Source of the DNA: CADEDV01 sp964437415
GTDB lineage: Bacteria > Bacteroidota > Bacteroidia > Chitinophagales > Chitinophagaceae
Direction of reading: 5' to 3'
Assembly (NCBI GenBank): GCA_964437415.1
Contig: CAYTGN010000011.1
Coordinates: 39,186 to 103,185 of the forward strand
DNA: 64,000 bases
Under the pieces are notes generated by a model. It ran no database searches, had not been told where the DNA came from, and was given only the letters and a program-made list of their open reading frames with translations. The first letter of the stretch is position 1. The number at the start of each line of letters is the position of its first letter. Of the stretch, positions 44,681-54,365 are shown piece by piece. The translations under genes and the position numbers were made by a program.

Positions 44681-46309
44681 ATGAATAGGCAAATACTACA
44701 ATACGATAAAAAAAGCCGGTCCGTGCTGATGCTGTTGTCGCTGTTGCTTGTGATGGCATCCTGTACAAAGAGGTTTGAGGAGTTTAATACCAATCCTGCC
44801 AACGCAACGGAGGATATGATGGAGTTTGATTACTTGTCCACCGGTGTCTTTTTCCCGCAAATGCAGATGAATATTTTCCCGGTGGCCCAACAACCAAATT
44901 TTGGTGATGAGATGTACCAGATCGTACAAAACCTGGCGGGTGATGTTTACTCCGGCTATATGGGCGCCAGCAATAACTGGTTTGGGAGTTCTAACAATAC
45001 CACTTATGCAATGATACCCGGCTGGTATAGCGCAGCATTTGGACGTTCGTTCCTGAGTGTGATGCCCGCATGGCTGGCTATTAAGAAAAAGGCGGAAGAA
45101 GCCAGCCCGCATGTGTATGGACTGGCCCAGATACTGAAAGCAATGTCCCTGCACCGCACCACAGATATGTATGGACCATTGCCGGTGAGCCAGTTTGGAA
45201 GCGGCAACCTGACCACTTCTTACGACAGCCAGGAAGCAGTGTATGATTCATTGTTCAGCGCATTGAATTACGGAATAACTGTGCTCACTGATTTTGTCCA
45301 GCGTTTTCCCGGTCAGCGGCCAATGGAAAAATATGATCTGGTGTATGCCGGTGATTATGTGAAATGGATAAAATTCGCCAATTCATTGAAGCTGCGGCTG
45401 GCAATGCGTATTGTTTATGCCAATGCCGGCAAGGCTCAGCAATATGCCGAGGATGCAGTGAATCATCCAATGGGTGTGATCACTGACAATGCTGACAACG
45501 CTTACCTGCGCAGTGGAAACGGCATCTTGTTCAATCATCCCTTGTATATCATTTGTTTCAATTTTGATGATGTGCGGATGGGCGCCAATATGGAGTCGTT
45601 CCTGAAAGGATACAGCGATCCCCGAATGCCCATGATGTTCAACCCTGCGCCTAACGGCGGATTTCATGGCATTCGCAACGGTATCAATATTGCTAATAAA
45701 GCGACGTATTCACAACCTTTTTCTACGCTGAACATTTCAGCTTCTGCACCTATTCAGTGGATGGTAGCAGCGGAAATGTTTTTCCTGAGGGCGGAAGGTG
45801 CGGTTCGTGGCTGGAACATGGGAGGCAGTGCTCAAAGCTTGTATGAAACGGGTATTCAAACTTCATTTACACAATGGGGAGCCGGTAATGCTGCTTCATA
45901 TATTTCTAATTCAACTGATCAACCCGCATCTTACACTGATATTGGAATTACTCAAAGCACAAATAATATTGGGGTCGGGGACAGTCGTCTCAGTACCATC
46001 ACTATTGCCTGGAATGATGCGGATAATTTCGAATTAAAGCAGGAACGGATACTGACACAAAAATGGATTGCCATGTATCCTGACGGTCAGGAAGCATGGT
46101 CTGAGTTCAGAAGGACGTGGTATCCTAAAATATTTCCTGTGGTCACTAACCGGAGCGGAGGTACAATAAATACTACGACTCAAATACGAAGATTACCATT
46201 TCCGGAGACAGAATACCAAAGCAATGCAGCAGGGGTATCCACAGGTGTTTCGTTGCTTGGCGGACCAGACAACGGCGGAACCAGGCTTTGGTGGGATAAA
46301 AAGCAATAA
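44681..46309 (+). CDS. SusD/RagB family glycan-binding lipoprotein, module 2
   Basis: A 542-residue outer-membrane lipoprotein (MNRQILQYDKKSRSVLMLLSL and lipobox LVMASC). The mature N-terminus TKRFEEFNTNPANATEDMM matches the paralogue's TRNFDDLNTNRHEATEDMM. Later motifs FANSLKLRLAMRIVY, FFLRAEGAVRGWNMGG and TQKWIAMYPDGQEAWSEFRRTWY are shared as well. I chose ATG 44681; an in-frame ATG at 44597 overlaps susC by 62 bases and adds 28 non-signal residues. It pairs with the upstream SusC. Confidence 0.95.
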   Translation: MNRQILQYDKKSRSVLMLLSLLLVMASCTKRFEEFNTNPANATEDMMEFDYLSTGVFFPQMQMNIFPVAQQPNFGDEMYQIVQNLAGDVYSGYMGASNNWFGSSNNTTYAMIPGWYSAAFGRSFLSVMPAWLAIKKKAEEASPHVYGLAQILKAMSLHRTTDMYGPLPVSQFGSGNLTTSYDSQEAVYDSLFSALNYGITVLTDFVQRFPGQRPMEKYDLVYAGDYVKWIKFANSLKLRLAMRIVYANAGKAQQYAEDAVNHPMGVITDNADNAYLRSGNGILFNHPLYIICFNFDDVRMGANMESFLKGYSDPRMPMMFNPAPNGGFHGIRNGINIANKATYSQPFSTLNISASAPIQWMVAAEMFFLRAEGAVRGWNMGGSAQSLYETGIQTSFTQWGAGNAASYISNSTDQPASYTDIGITQSTNNIGVGDSRLSTITIAWNDADNFELKQERILTQKWIAMYPDGQEAWSEFRRTWYPKIFPVVTNRSGGTINTTTQIRRLPFPETEYQSNAAGVSTGVSLLGGPDNGGTRLWWDKKQ

Positions 46310-46353
46310 ATCCAGCAGAAACGAAAATATAAAACATACAAAAAAGTCATACA

Positions 46354-47325
46354 ATGAAAACAAAACTGCTTCTTGCAACATTACTCATCGTTGGTTCGCT
46401 GTTGTTCATTGCATGTAAACGGGAAAACATTTCACTGCAGGAACCAAATATCTACAGCGATGAATACTATGCCAACCTGAGAGCATATAAGAACTCTGAA
46501 CACCAGCTTTGTTTTGGCTGGTATGCAGATTATTCGCAGACATTTTCTTACGGAATGCATTTTATGGGTTTGCCGGACAGCATTGACATTATTAGTTTGT
46601 GGGGCGGCATTCCCAACAAGGACAACAACCCAAAAACTTATGAAGAGTTCCGGTTTGTACAAAAAGTGAAAGGAACAAAAATGGTAGCGCCTTTTATTGT
46701 AGAACTTGAAACAACAAGTTTTCCGATAAATGATGAAGGGCTGCGAATGTATGCCAACCAGCTTGCAGACGTTGTGTTCGATAATGACCTGGATGGTCTT
46801 GATATAGACTGGGAGCCGAGATCAGGAACTTACCTTAATAACGCTAACAATTTTGCCCGGTTTGTAGAGTATTGCAGTGAAAGGCTTGGGCCGATGTCCG
46901 GCACGGACAAATTACTGATTGTGGATTATTACAATCACACATTACCTGTAACGATCGAACCTTATATCAATTACCTCGTCAACCAGGCTTATACACAGGG
47001 CACAACATCCAATTCTGCCAATACACTTCAGACAAGATATGACAGAGTGAGCAGTTGGTGCCCGCCGCATAAGTTTTTTGTTACAGAGAATATTGGTGAC
47101 TGGTGGCAAAACGGGGGATCACCATTTACAGAAGCAGACGGGAATACCATTAGCCCGATTGACGGAACCCGTATGCATTCGCTGGAAGGAATGGCCCGCT
47201 GGGTTCCGCGGCAAGGCGCCAAAGGCGGCTGGGGTGCATTCTATTTTGTCAGGGACTATAACTCAAGTCCTCCTTATAAATATATGAGACGTGGCATACA
47301 GATAGTAAACCCGGCAGTCCATTAA
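46354..47325 (+). CDS. GH18 endo-beta-N-acetylglucosaminidase-like lipoprotein, module 2
   Basis: A 323-residue lipoprotein (lipobox LLFIAC). The GH18 motif DGLDIDWE lies at residues 147-154 with catalytic E154. It shares SDEYYANLRAYKNSEHQLCFGWYA and MHSLEGMARW with the module 1 enzyme at 26822. Both thus appear catalytically competent. In module 2 it stands before GH92, GH125 and GH3 genes, which points to release of mannose-rich N-glycans. Confidence 0.88.
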   Translation: MKTKLLLATLLIVGSLLFIACKRENISLQEPNIYSDEYYANLRAYKNSEHQLCFGWYADYSQTFSYGMHFMGLPDSIDIISLWGGIPNKDNNPKTYEEFRFVQKVKGTKMVAPFIVELETTSFPINDEGLRMYANQLADVVFDNDLDGLDIDWEPRSGTYLNNANNFARFVEYCSERLGPMSGTDKLLIVDYYNHTLPVTIEPYINYLVNQAYTQGTTSNSANTLQTRYDRVSSWCPPHKFFVTENIGDWWQNGGSPFTEADGNTISPIDGTRMHSLEGMARWVPRQGAKGGWGAFYFVRDYNSSPPYKYMRRGIQIVNPAVH

Positions 47326-47386
47326 AGGGTGCTAAGAGAAAAGAATCATCCTGAACAATGATTTCTAATTCCAAAACCAGTATAAA

Positions 47387-48541
47387 ATGAGATATAAATT
47401 CTTTCTTACAGCGGTTCTTATTGTATTGGTATCGGCAGGATGCCGTAAAGGCCCGCAATACAACCCCGTATTGTATTTTACCGATACCGAACAATTTCCC
47501 GAAAAAGGAGTTACCATTGACGGCCCTTCTGCAGTTGGCGTATCTGTTACTTCTTCCATAAAAGTGGAAAATGATATCACTGTCAGGATTGAGATCAAGC
47601 CTGAAATGGTGGCACAGTATAACAGTCTTAAAGGAACCTCTTACGAATTTGTTCCCGACGGGAGCTATAACCTCGCCACCAATAACGGAGCCGTAGTTAT
47701 AAAAAGCGGGACCAACAGGTCTGAAGCGGTCAATTTTTCTATTTCGACCCTCGCCGCTTTTCAGGAAGGGGTCACATATTGCGTTCCCATCAGTATAACA
47801 GATGTAGAAGGAGGAATAGCTGTTCTTGAATCTTCAAGAACCATCTATCTCATTATTAAAAGAACCATTATTACCGAGGCAGCATCGCTTGCCGGCAACC
47901 GGTACTTCCGGGTGCCTAGTTTCTTAACAGATCCTTCCCTGGCAAGTGTGCCAAACCTAACATTGGAGTGCAGGGTGCTGGCAAATTCATTTCAGACAGC
48001 AAACCCGTTCATTGCTTCCATTATGGGAATCGAAGAAACCTTTTTGCTGCGATTCGGTGATGTGAGTATCCCAAATAACAAACTACAGTTGGCCGGAGGC
48101 AGTGTGAATGGCGCCGGTAAATACCCTGTTACCAGTAATGCGTCATTCGCCACCGGCCAATGGCACCATATTGCAGCTGTTTATAATGGCTCTACAATAA
48201 GTCTTTATATAGATGGTGTATTAGATAACTATACGGACGCCGCGGCTGGTGGCATTGATCTGACCAGCGCCTGGTCCGATGGTTTTCATATTGGCCGTTC
48301 AGCAGGAGGAAGATACCTTAATGGATATATCAGCGAGGCGAGAGTATGGACCAAAGCGCTGACGCAAAATGAGCTGAGAAATAATCTATGTTATGTCAAC
48401 CCAACTTCTACGGGTCTGTTGGCGTATTGGCGGCTTAATGGGGACATAACGGGCAATAGTGTTACTGATCTCACCGGAAATGGTCATACTGCCGTAGCTA
48501 ATAATACAATTACCTGGATACCAGGAGTAAGATGTCCTTAA
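47387..48541 (+). CDS. DUF1735 + LamG-like lipoprotein, module 2
   Basis: A 384-residue lipoprotein (lipobox VLVSAGC). DUF1735 domain with AQYNSLKGTSYEFVPDGSYNL; LamG-like C-terminal domain (GQWHHIAAVYNGSTISLYIDG, ISEARVWTKALTQNELR, GLLAYWRLNGDITG). It corresponds to the protein at 27906 and is probably a surface glycan-binding protein. Confidence 0.87.
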   Translation: MRYKFFLTAVLIVLVSAGCRKGPQYNPVLYFTDTEQFPEKGVTIDGPSAVGVSVTSSIKVENDITVRIEIKPEMVAQYNSLKGTSYEFVPDGSYNLATNNGAVVIKSGTNRSEAVNFSISTLAAFQEGVTYCVPISITDVEGGIAVLESSRTIYLIIKRTIITEAASLAGNRYFRVPSFLTDPSLASVPNLTLECRVLANSFQTANPFIASIMGIEETFLLRFGDVSIPNNKLQLAGGSVNGAGKYPVTSNASFATGQWHHIAAVYNGSTISLYIDGVLDNYTDAAAGGIDLTSAWSDGFHIGRSAGGRYLNGYISEARVWTKALTQNELRNNLCYVNPTSTGLLAYWRLNGDITGNSVTDLTGNGHTAVANNTITWIPGVRCP

Positions 48542-48584
48542 AAAAGATCAATTAAGCATTGCTAATCATTTTAAATAGCCTGAT

Positions 48585-49616
48585 ATGATAAACTTACTGT
48601 ATAAAAAAAACATATGGAGCCTGCTGATCCTTCTTATAGCGGTTGCATGGATCAGTTCATGCCGTAAAGACACGATCAACTCCCGTGAATTGCTGATTTT
48701 CCTGCAGGGTGATAAGGCCGGTTCTGCTACCATCACGGCCTCAACTCCTTTTGTGCATAGTCCTGTAGCTATTTATGGGAATACGATGATCGAGGTATCT
48801 GCTTATGCAACTCGTGAGGTGGAAACCGATATTGATGTTTCTTTATATCCCGACCCCGACCCGCTAAATATAACTTCCTACAACCAGCGCAATGGCACAA
48901 ATCATGTGGTACTGCCTGCCAATACATATCGTGTTGTAAATGGTCATAAGCATAAGATCGCTTCTGGTAGTTTAAAATCGGCTCCGTTGCAAATAGAGAT
49001 AACAGATGCCTCTGTATTGACCAATCCTGATGGCTACTTGCTGCCGATATGGATATCCGGTATCGAAACAAAAGATAAAGGGGCAAAGATCAGTTCCTCA
49101 CACCGGATGATGTTTATTAAAGTGACCTATGAGTTCAACAATCTTAAACCAACGGATGTTCCTTTGCCCGGCGCTGTAATGAGCCGTGCCGGATGGTCGG
49201 TATCAGTCAGCAACTCAAGCAACGGATCTGCAAATGCACCGGCAAATATGCTGGATGGTAATCCCAGCACCCGCTGGCGTTCCAATACAAGTTCTACTTC
49301 TGCAAAATGGATCATACTGAATATGGGTTCTGTACAATCAATCAGTGGTTTCCGTTTTAGCCCAAACTATGCGAATACAAATGAGAATCCGGCAGAGATG
49401 GTTGTATCCTCCAGCGATGATAATAGCAACTGGACGGTACAGGGTACCTGGCTGGGCTCCGGCCCCGCTGGGGGCAGTAGTGCTGCAAACCCAGACTACA
49501 AGGGAATCAATTTTGATGCACCGGTACAGGCCAGGTACTGGCGTTTTGATATACTCAGAAGGGTCAGTTCTACTGTCAATGCTGTTGGGTTGGCAGAAAT
49601 TGACGCTTTTCAATAA
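48585..49616 (+). CDS. DUF1735 + discoidin (F5/8 type C)-like lipoprotein, module 2
   Basis: A 343-residue lipoprotein (lipobox VAWISSC), the same length as its module 1 counterpart at 29198. N-terminal DUF1735 (ITSYNQRNGTNHVVLPANTY). The C-terminal discoidin-like domain has AGWSVSVSNSSNG, MLDGNPSTRWRSNTSSTSAKW, FRFSPNYAN and ARYWRFDILRRVSSTVNAVGLAEI. It probably binds terminal monosaccharides of the target glycan. Confidence 0.86.
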   Translation: MINLLYKKNIWSLLILLIAVAWISSCRKDTINSRELLIFLQGDKAGSATITASTPFVHSPVAIYGNTMIEVSAYATREVETDIDVSLYPDPDPLNITSYNQRNGTNHVVLPANTYRVVNGHKHKIASGSLKSAPLQIEITDASVLTNPDGYLLPIWISGIETKDKGAKISSSHRMMFIKVTYEFNNLKPTDVPLPGAVMSRAGWSVSVSNSSNGSANAPANMLDGNPSTRWRSNTSSTSAKWIILNMGSVQSISGFRFSPNYANTNENPAEMVVSSSDDNSNWTVQGTWLGSGPAGGSSAANPDYKGINFDAPVQARYWRFDILRRVSSTVNAVGLAEIDAFQ

Positions 49617-49695
49617 GCAATGTGAGAATGAAAAATATAATAGCCGGAAGGCCAAAAAGAGCATAATTTTTTTCTTTCGGTAGTTTTAGTCATAA

Positions 49696-49761
49696 GCAAG
49701 CAGTAGTTAGCAGTCAACAGAGCAAGCATCTCCGGTTTTTATCGGCAGGTGCTTCTCTTTT
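49696..49761 (+). promoter_or_regulatory. Intergenic attenuator/terminator element, copy 2
   Basis: GCAAGCAG, TAG, TTAGCAGTCAACAGAGCA then hairpin AGCATCT-CCGG / CGGC-AGGTGCT and TCTCTTTTG. The leader is identical to copy 1 (31111-31172) apart from a 3-base insertion, and the loop differs (GTTTTTAT versus AAATAT). It precedes GH3 by about 95 bases. Confidence 0.65.
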
Positions 49762-49856
49762 GTACCGGCTGCATGAAGGAAAACAAGACATATTGCACTA
49801 TAAAATATTTGGGGTAAATTCTCCTTTTAATAAAGGAAGTTTTTAATATTGACAAG

Positions 49857-52037
49857 ATGAAATACCACAATAACCTGTTCATGATCCGACTGTTGATAAT
49901 ACTGACTTTTTTCTGCGTCAGTAAAACAAATGCCCAGCAATCCCCGCTGTTCAGAAATGATAAAGAACCGTTGGAAAAAAGAGTGAATGACCTTGTATCA
50001 CGTCTCAGTCTTGAAGAAAAGATCGCTATGATGGGTTACAGAAGTCCGGGTGTGGAGCGGCTTGGTATTCCTGCTTACAACTGGTGGAATGAAGCGCTGC
50101 ATGGTGTAGCAAGGGCCGGACAGGCTACTGTATTTCCACAGGCGATTGGCATGGCCGCTACATTTAATGACAGTTTGCTGAAAGAAGTGGCTACAGTTAT
50201 TTCAACCGAAGCAAGGGCCAAGTATAATCTTTCCACTGCAATGGGCAGGCATCTGCAATACATGGGACTTACATTCTGGTCGCCCAACATCAATATCTTC
50301 CGTGACCCACGCTGGGGCAGGGGGCAGGAAACCTACGGGGAAGATCCTTTTCTCACTGCCATGATGGGAACGGCATTTGTAAAAGGATTGCAGGGCGATG
50401 ATCCCCGCTACCTGAAATCGGCTGCAGCAGCAAAACATTTTGCAGTGCACAGCGGTCCTGAAAAAGGAAGACATGGTTTCAATGCCCTGGTGGATGAAAA
50501 AGACCTGAGAGAAACCTATCTCTATGCGTTTAAAAAATTAGTGGATGCAGGTGTGGAGTCCGTCATGTGTGCATACAACAGGCTGAATGATGAACCCTGT
50601 TGTGCCAGCAGCAACCTTTTGCATACTATTCTTCGCAATGAATGGAGCTTCAAGGGTCATATCGTTACCGATTGTGGTGCACTGGATGATATGGTTCGCT
50701 TCCATCAATCCTATCCTGATAATATTGCAGCGGCGGCGGCGGGAATAAAGGCCGGTGTTAACCTTGATTGTTCTGATCTCTATCAGCAAAATTTACTGAA
50801 AGCCGTGCAGCAAAATCTTATCACAGAAAAGGATATTGATGCGACACTGGCTGTTTTACTGCGAACACAGTTCAGACTTGGTTTTTATGACGATAAGCAA
50901 TTGGTTCCCTTCAGCAACCTCGGAGCGGAGAGTGTGAATTCGTTGTATCATATTGAACTGGCAAGAAAAGCGGCACAGCAAAGTATGGTCTTGCTTAAAA
51001 ACAGCAAGAGCTTGTTGCCATTGCCAAAAAATAAATATGGTTCCATCATGGTGCTGGGCCCCAACTCTGGCGCAATGGACCCGATGGTAGCCAACTATCA
51101 TGGCATGTCGGGGAATATCATAACGTTTGCAGAAGGTATCACGGCTGCTGCCGGTCCGGCCACTGTAGTGCAATACGATCAGGGAAGTGATTTCACCGAT
51201 ACCACCCGTTTTGGCGGCATCTGGGCAGCCGGAGAAAGTGATATCAGCATTGCTGTGATCGGTCTCACACCGGTGTATGAAGGAGAAGGCGGTGATGCAT
51301 TTTTAGCAGCCAATGGCGGCGACAAACTCACGTTGGATCTTCCGGCGGCGCATATTGCTTTGCTCAGAGAGCTGCGAAAGAAAAACAAGCCTGTTATTGT
51401 TGTGGTTACTGCCGGAAGCAATGTTGATATTTCTGCAATTGAACCATATGCAGATGCTATTCTGCTGGCATGGTATCCCGGTGAGCAAGGAGGATTGGCT
51501 CTTGCTGATATTATATTTGGCGAAGTTTCACCTGCAGGCCGCCTGCCGGTTACTTTTTATGAATCATTCAGCGATCTTCCGGCGTATGATAGTTATGCGA
51601 TGCAAGGAAGAACCTACCGCTATTATAACGGGAAAGTGCAGTTCCCTTTTGGCTACGGACTCAGTTATACTTCTTTTGCCTACCAATGGAATACACAACC
51701 TAATGTGATCAAAACAGCAAAAGACAGTTTACATTTTTCCATTGCAATTAAAAACACCGGTATGATGGACGCTGATGAAGTGGCGCAGGTATATATCAGT
51801 TATCCAAATGCAGAAAGAATGCCCGTAAAAGAATTAAAGGCCTTTCGCCGTGTGCATATTGAAAAGAACAGCGAAGCTATTGTATATTTCAGCATACCGC
51901 TGGATGAGTTAAAAAAATGGGACATAAGACAAAAGAAATGGGTGCTGTATCCGGGGGAATATAGGATACAGGTTGGCGCAAATTCTGCCGATATAAAACT
52001 CACAGTGCCGGTACAGGTAAAGACCGGGCTAAAATGA
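49857..52037 (+). CDS. GH3 glycoside hydrolase
   Basis: A 726-residue secreted enzyme (signal LLIILTFFCVSKTNAQ). It has the full GH3 architecture: a barrel with YNWWNEALHGVARAG, AAAAKHFAVHSGPE and the nucleophile segment HIVTDCGALDDM. The alpha/beta sandwich has VVVTAGSNVDIS and LAWYPGEQGGLALADIIFGEVSPAGRLPVTFYES, and a C-terminal fibronectin III-like domain has FSIAIKNTGMMDADEVAQVYI. Sequence type is that of beta-xylosidase/beta-glucosidase-like GH3. In this locus it may remove a beta-linked sugar (e.g. core xylose on plant N-glycans) but that is inference. The GH92 gene starts right after. Confidence 0.9.
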   Translation: MKYHNNLFMIRLLIILTFFCVSKTNAQQSPLFRNDKEPLEKRVNDLVSRLSLEEKIAMMGYRSPGVERLGIPAYNWWNEALHGVARAGQATVFPQAIGMAATFNDSLLKEVATVISTEARAKYNLSTAMGRHLQYMGLTFWSPNINIFRDPRWGRGQETYGEDPFLTAMMGTAFVKGLQGDDPRYLKSAAAAKHFAVHSGPEKGRHGFNALVDEKDLRETYLYAFKKLVDAGVESVMCAYNRLNDEPCCASSNLLHTILRNEWSFKGHIVTDCGALDDMVRFHQSYPDNIAAAAAGIKAGVNLDCSDLYQQNLLKAVQQNLITEKDIDATLAVLLRTQFRLGFYDDKQLVPFSNLGAESVNSLYHIELARKAAQQSMVLLKNSKSLLPLPKNKYGSIMVLGPNSGAMDPMVANYHGMSGNIITFAEGITAAAGPATVVQYDQGSDFTDTTRFGGIWAAGESDISIAVIGLTPVYEGEGGDAFLAANGGDKLTLDLPAAHIALLRELRKKNKPVIVVVTAGSNVDISAIEPYADAILLAWYPGEQGGLALADIIFGEVSPAGRLPVTFYESFSDLPAYDSYAMQGRTYRYYNGKVQFPFGYGLSYTSFAYQWNTQPNVIKTAKDSLHFSIAIKNTGMMDADEVAQVYISYPNAERMPVKELKAFRRVHIEKNSEAIVYFSIPLDELKKWDIRQKKWVLYPGEYRIQVGANSADIKLTVPVQVKTGLK

Positions 52038-52066
52038 TTCTGCAAAACTTCACTAACCACATCATC

Positions 52067-54343
52067 ATGATTACAAATCGTCATATTGCTACTTTATTGT
52101 TGCCAGTAATTTTTTCTGCCGGCTTTTTTTCCTGTGGTCAAAAAAAACAAGATGATGAAAAGCTCACAGGTTATGTGGACCCTTTTATCGGAACAGGCTT
52201 TCATGGTCATGTGTTCCTCGGCGCCAACGTTCCATTTGGGGCTGTGCAACTCGGCCCGGTCAATATGACCGAAGGCTGGGACTGGTGTTCCGGCTATCAT
52301 TATTCCGATACAACCATCATTGGTTTTTCGCATACTCATCTCAGCGGCACCGGCATTGGCGACCTGGGTGATATTTTGCTGATGCCCGTAACCGGCGATG
52401 TGGTAACAAGAAAAGGCAAGCCGGGTGATTACAGCAGCGGCTATTTTTCTCTTTTCAGTCATGATGAAGAAACCGCCGGCCCCGGCTACTATGCCGTTGA
52501 CCTGGATCGCTATAACATCAAGGCAGAACTAACAACGACTGAAAGAGTCGGCTTTCATCAATACAGTTTTCCTTCATCGGATGATGCAAATATCATTTTT
52601 GACCTGGAGGAAGGTATCGGCTGGGACAAAGCCACCGAAACTTTGATAAGGCAGGTGAATGATACCACTGTTGAGGGTTACCGCTATTCCACCGGCTGGG
52701 CCAAAGACCAGCGGGTATATTTCACAGCTATTTTTTCAAAACCGCTGACAAAATTTACAGTGTATGATGACACTGTGCTGAAAGCCGGAACGGAGTTGTC
52801 CGGCACACAGGTGAAAGCTATCGCCGGTTTTTCGACTGATGCTGCTGAAAAAATAAGGGTGAAAGTAGGCATCTCCCCTGTCAGTATGTCCAATGCATTG
52901 CTGAATATAAATGCTGAAATACCTCATTGGGATTTTGATGCTGTGGTGAGCAATGCCGATGCTGCCTGGAATAAGGAATTGTCTAAACTTACGATCAAAA
53001 CCAATGACAGCGCCAGGTTGCGGACTTTTTATACGGCGCTGTATCATACCATGATCGCTCCTTCTGTTTTTAATGACCACAATGGTGATTACCGCGGTAC
53101 GGATAAAAAAATTTACAGCAATGCTACTTTCACCAACCTGACCACTTTCTCACTCTGGGACACGTACAGGGCAGCACATCCGCTGTTTACTCTTTATCAA
53201 ACGGAGAGAGTGAATGATATGATCAGTTCTATGCTTGCCATTTACCAGCAGCAGGGAAAACTTCCTGTGTGGCATCTTGTTGGCAACGAGACCAACACAA
53301 TGCCCGGCAACAGCGGCATTCATGTTGTGACAGATGCTTATTTAAAAGGTTTCAGGGGATTTGACACTACGCTTGCATGGGAAGCGGTAAAAGCAACAGC
53401 GATGCTGGATGAGAGAGGCCTTGACTATGTAAAGAAATATGGCTTTATACCTGCCGACAGTATGGTGGAATCAGCTGCTATGGGTTTGGAATATACTATC
53501 GCTGACTGGGGCATTGCGCAGATGGCAAAGAGAATGGGTAAACAGGCCGACTATGAATATTTCAGCAGCAGAGCTAAGAATTATCACTGGTATTTTGATC
53601 CGCAAACAAAATTTATGCGGGGAAGGGTGTCGGAAACAGCATGGCGAAATCCTTTCAGCCCATTTGAATCAAGACACATGAAAGATGATTTTTCAGAAGG
53701 CAATGCATGGCAATATACGTGGCTGGCTCCGCATGATGTGGAAGGATTGATGGAGTTGCTGGGAGGAGAGAACGCCTTTGTAGAAAAGTTAGATTCGTTG
53801 TTTGTTATCAAAGGTGATTTGGGAAAAGAAGCTTCGGCTGATATCACAGGATTGATAGGACAGTATGCCCACGGCAATGAGCCCAGTCATCATATTGCTT
53901 ACCTGTATGCGTTTGCAGGCCAGCCATGGAAAACTGCAGATAAGGTACGGCACATTGTTGACAGTCTCTATGCCGACAGAATTGACGGGCTTTGCGGCAA
54001 TGAGGATGTGGGACAAATGTCGGCCTGGTATGTATTATCATCACTTGGGTTTTACCAGGTAAATCCGGCCAATGGCATGTATGTATTTGGGAGTCCTGTG
54101 GTGGATGAGGCAACCCTCCGTCTTGCAAATGACAAAACATTTCAAATCATTATGAAGAACAACAGCGCTATCAATAAATACATACAGCATATTTCACTTA
54201 ACGGAAAAGCGTATAACAGGTCATTCATACTTTATAAAGACATCATGGCCGGAGGAAAGCTAGTCATCACAATGGGAGCAGAGCCGTCGGCAACATGGGG
54301 TGTGGCTAAGGATGCAAGACCTTCTTCGGTGTTACCTGAATAA
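52067..54343 (+). CDS. GH92 exo-alpha-mannosidase
   Basis: A 758-residue lipoprotein (lipobox SAGFFSC). GH92 features: YVDPFIGTGFHGHVFLGANVPFGAVQLGP at the N-terminal domain, FSHTHLSGTG, and the catalytic region GNEPSHH with the later GNEDVGQMSAWYVLSSLGFY. These calcium-dependent enzymes trim alpha-1,2/1,3/1,6-mannose of N-glycans. An in-frame ATG at 52034 overlaps the GH3 stop (ATGA) but lacks a signal peptide at the right distance; I used 52067. It is followed by GH125. Confidence 0.92.
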   Translation: MITNRHIATLLLPVIFSAGFFSCGQKKQDDEKLTGYVDPFIGTGFHGHVFLGANVPFGAVQLGPVNMTEGWDWCSGYHYSDTTIIGFSHTHLSGTGIGDLGDILLMPVTGDVVTRKGKPGDYSSGYFSLFSHDEETAGPGYYAVDLDRYNIKAELTTTERVGFHQYSFPSSDDANIIFDLEEGIGWDKATETLIRQVNDTTVEGYRYSTGWAKDQRVYFTAIFSKPLTKFTVYDDTVLKAGTELSGTQVKAIAGFSTDAAEKIRVKVGISPVSMSNALLNINAEIPHWDFDAVVSNADAAWNKELSKLTIKTNDSARLRTFYTALYHTMIAPSVFNDHNGDYRGTDKKIYSNATFTNLTTFSLWDTYRAAHPLFTLYQTERVNDMISSMLAIYQQQGKLPVWHLVGNETNTMPGNSGIHVVTDAYLKGFRGFDTTLAWEAVKATAMLDERGLDYVKKYGFIPADSMVESAAMGLEYTIADWGIAQMAKRMGKQADYEYFSSRAKNYHWYFDPQTKFMRGRVSETAWRNPFSPFESRHMKDDFSEGNAWQYTWLAPHDVEGLMELLGGENAFVEKLDSLFVIKGDLGKEASADITGLIGQYAHGNEPSHHIAYLYAFAGQPWKTADKVRHIVDSLYADRIDGLCGNEDVGQMSAWYVLSSLGFYQVNPANGMYVFGSPVVDEATLRLANDKTFQIIMKNNSAINKYIQHISLNGKAYNRSFILYKDIMAGGKLVITMGAEPSATWGVAKDARPSSVLPE

Positions 54344-54365
54344 CAGATCATACAAATCATTGAAC

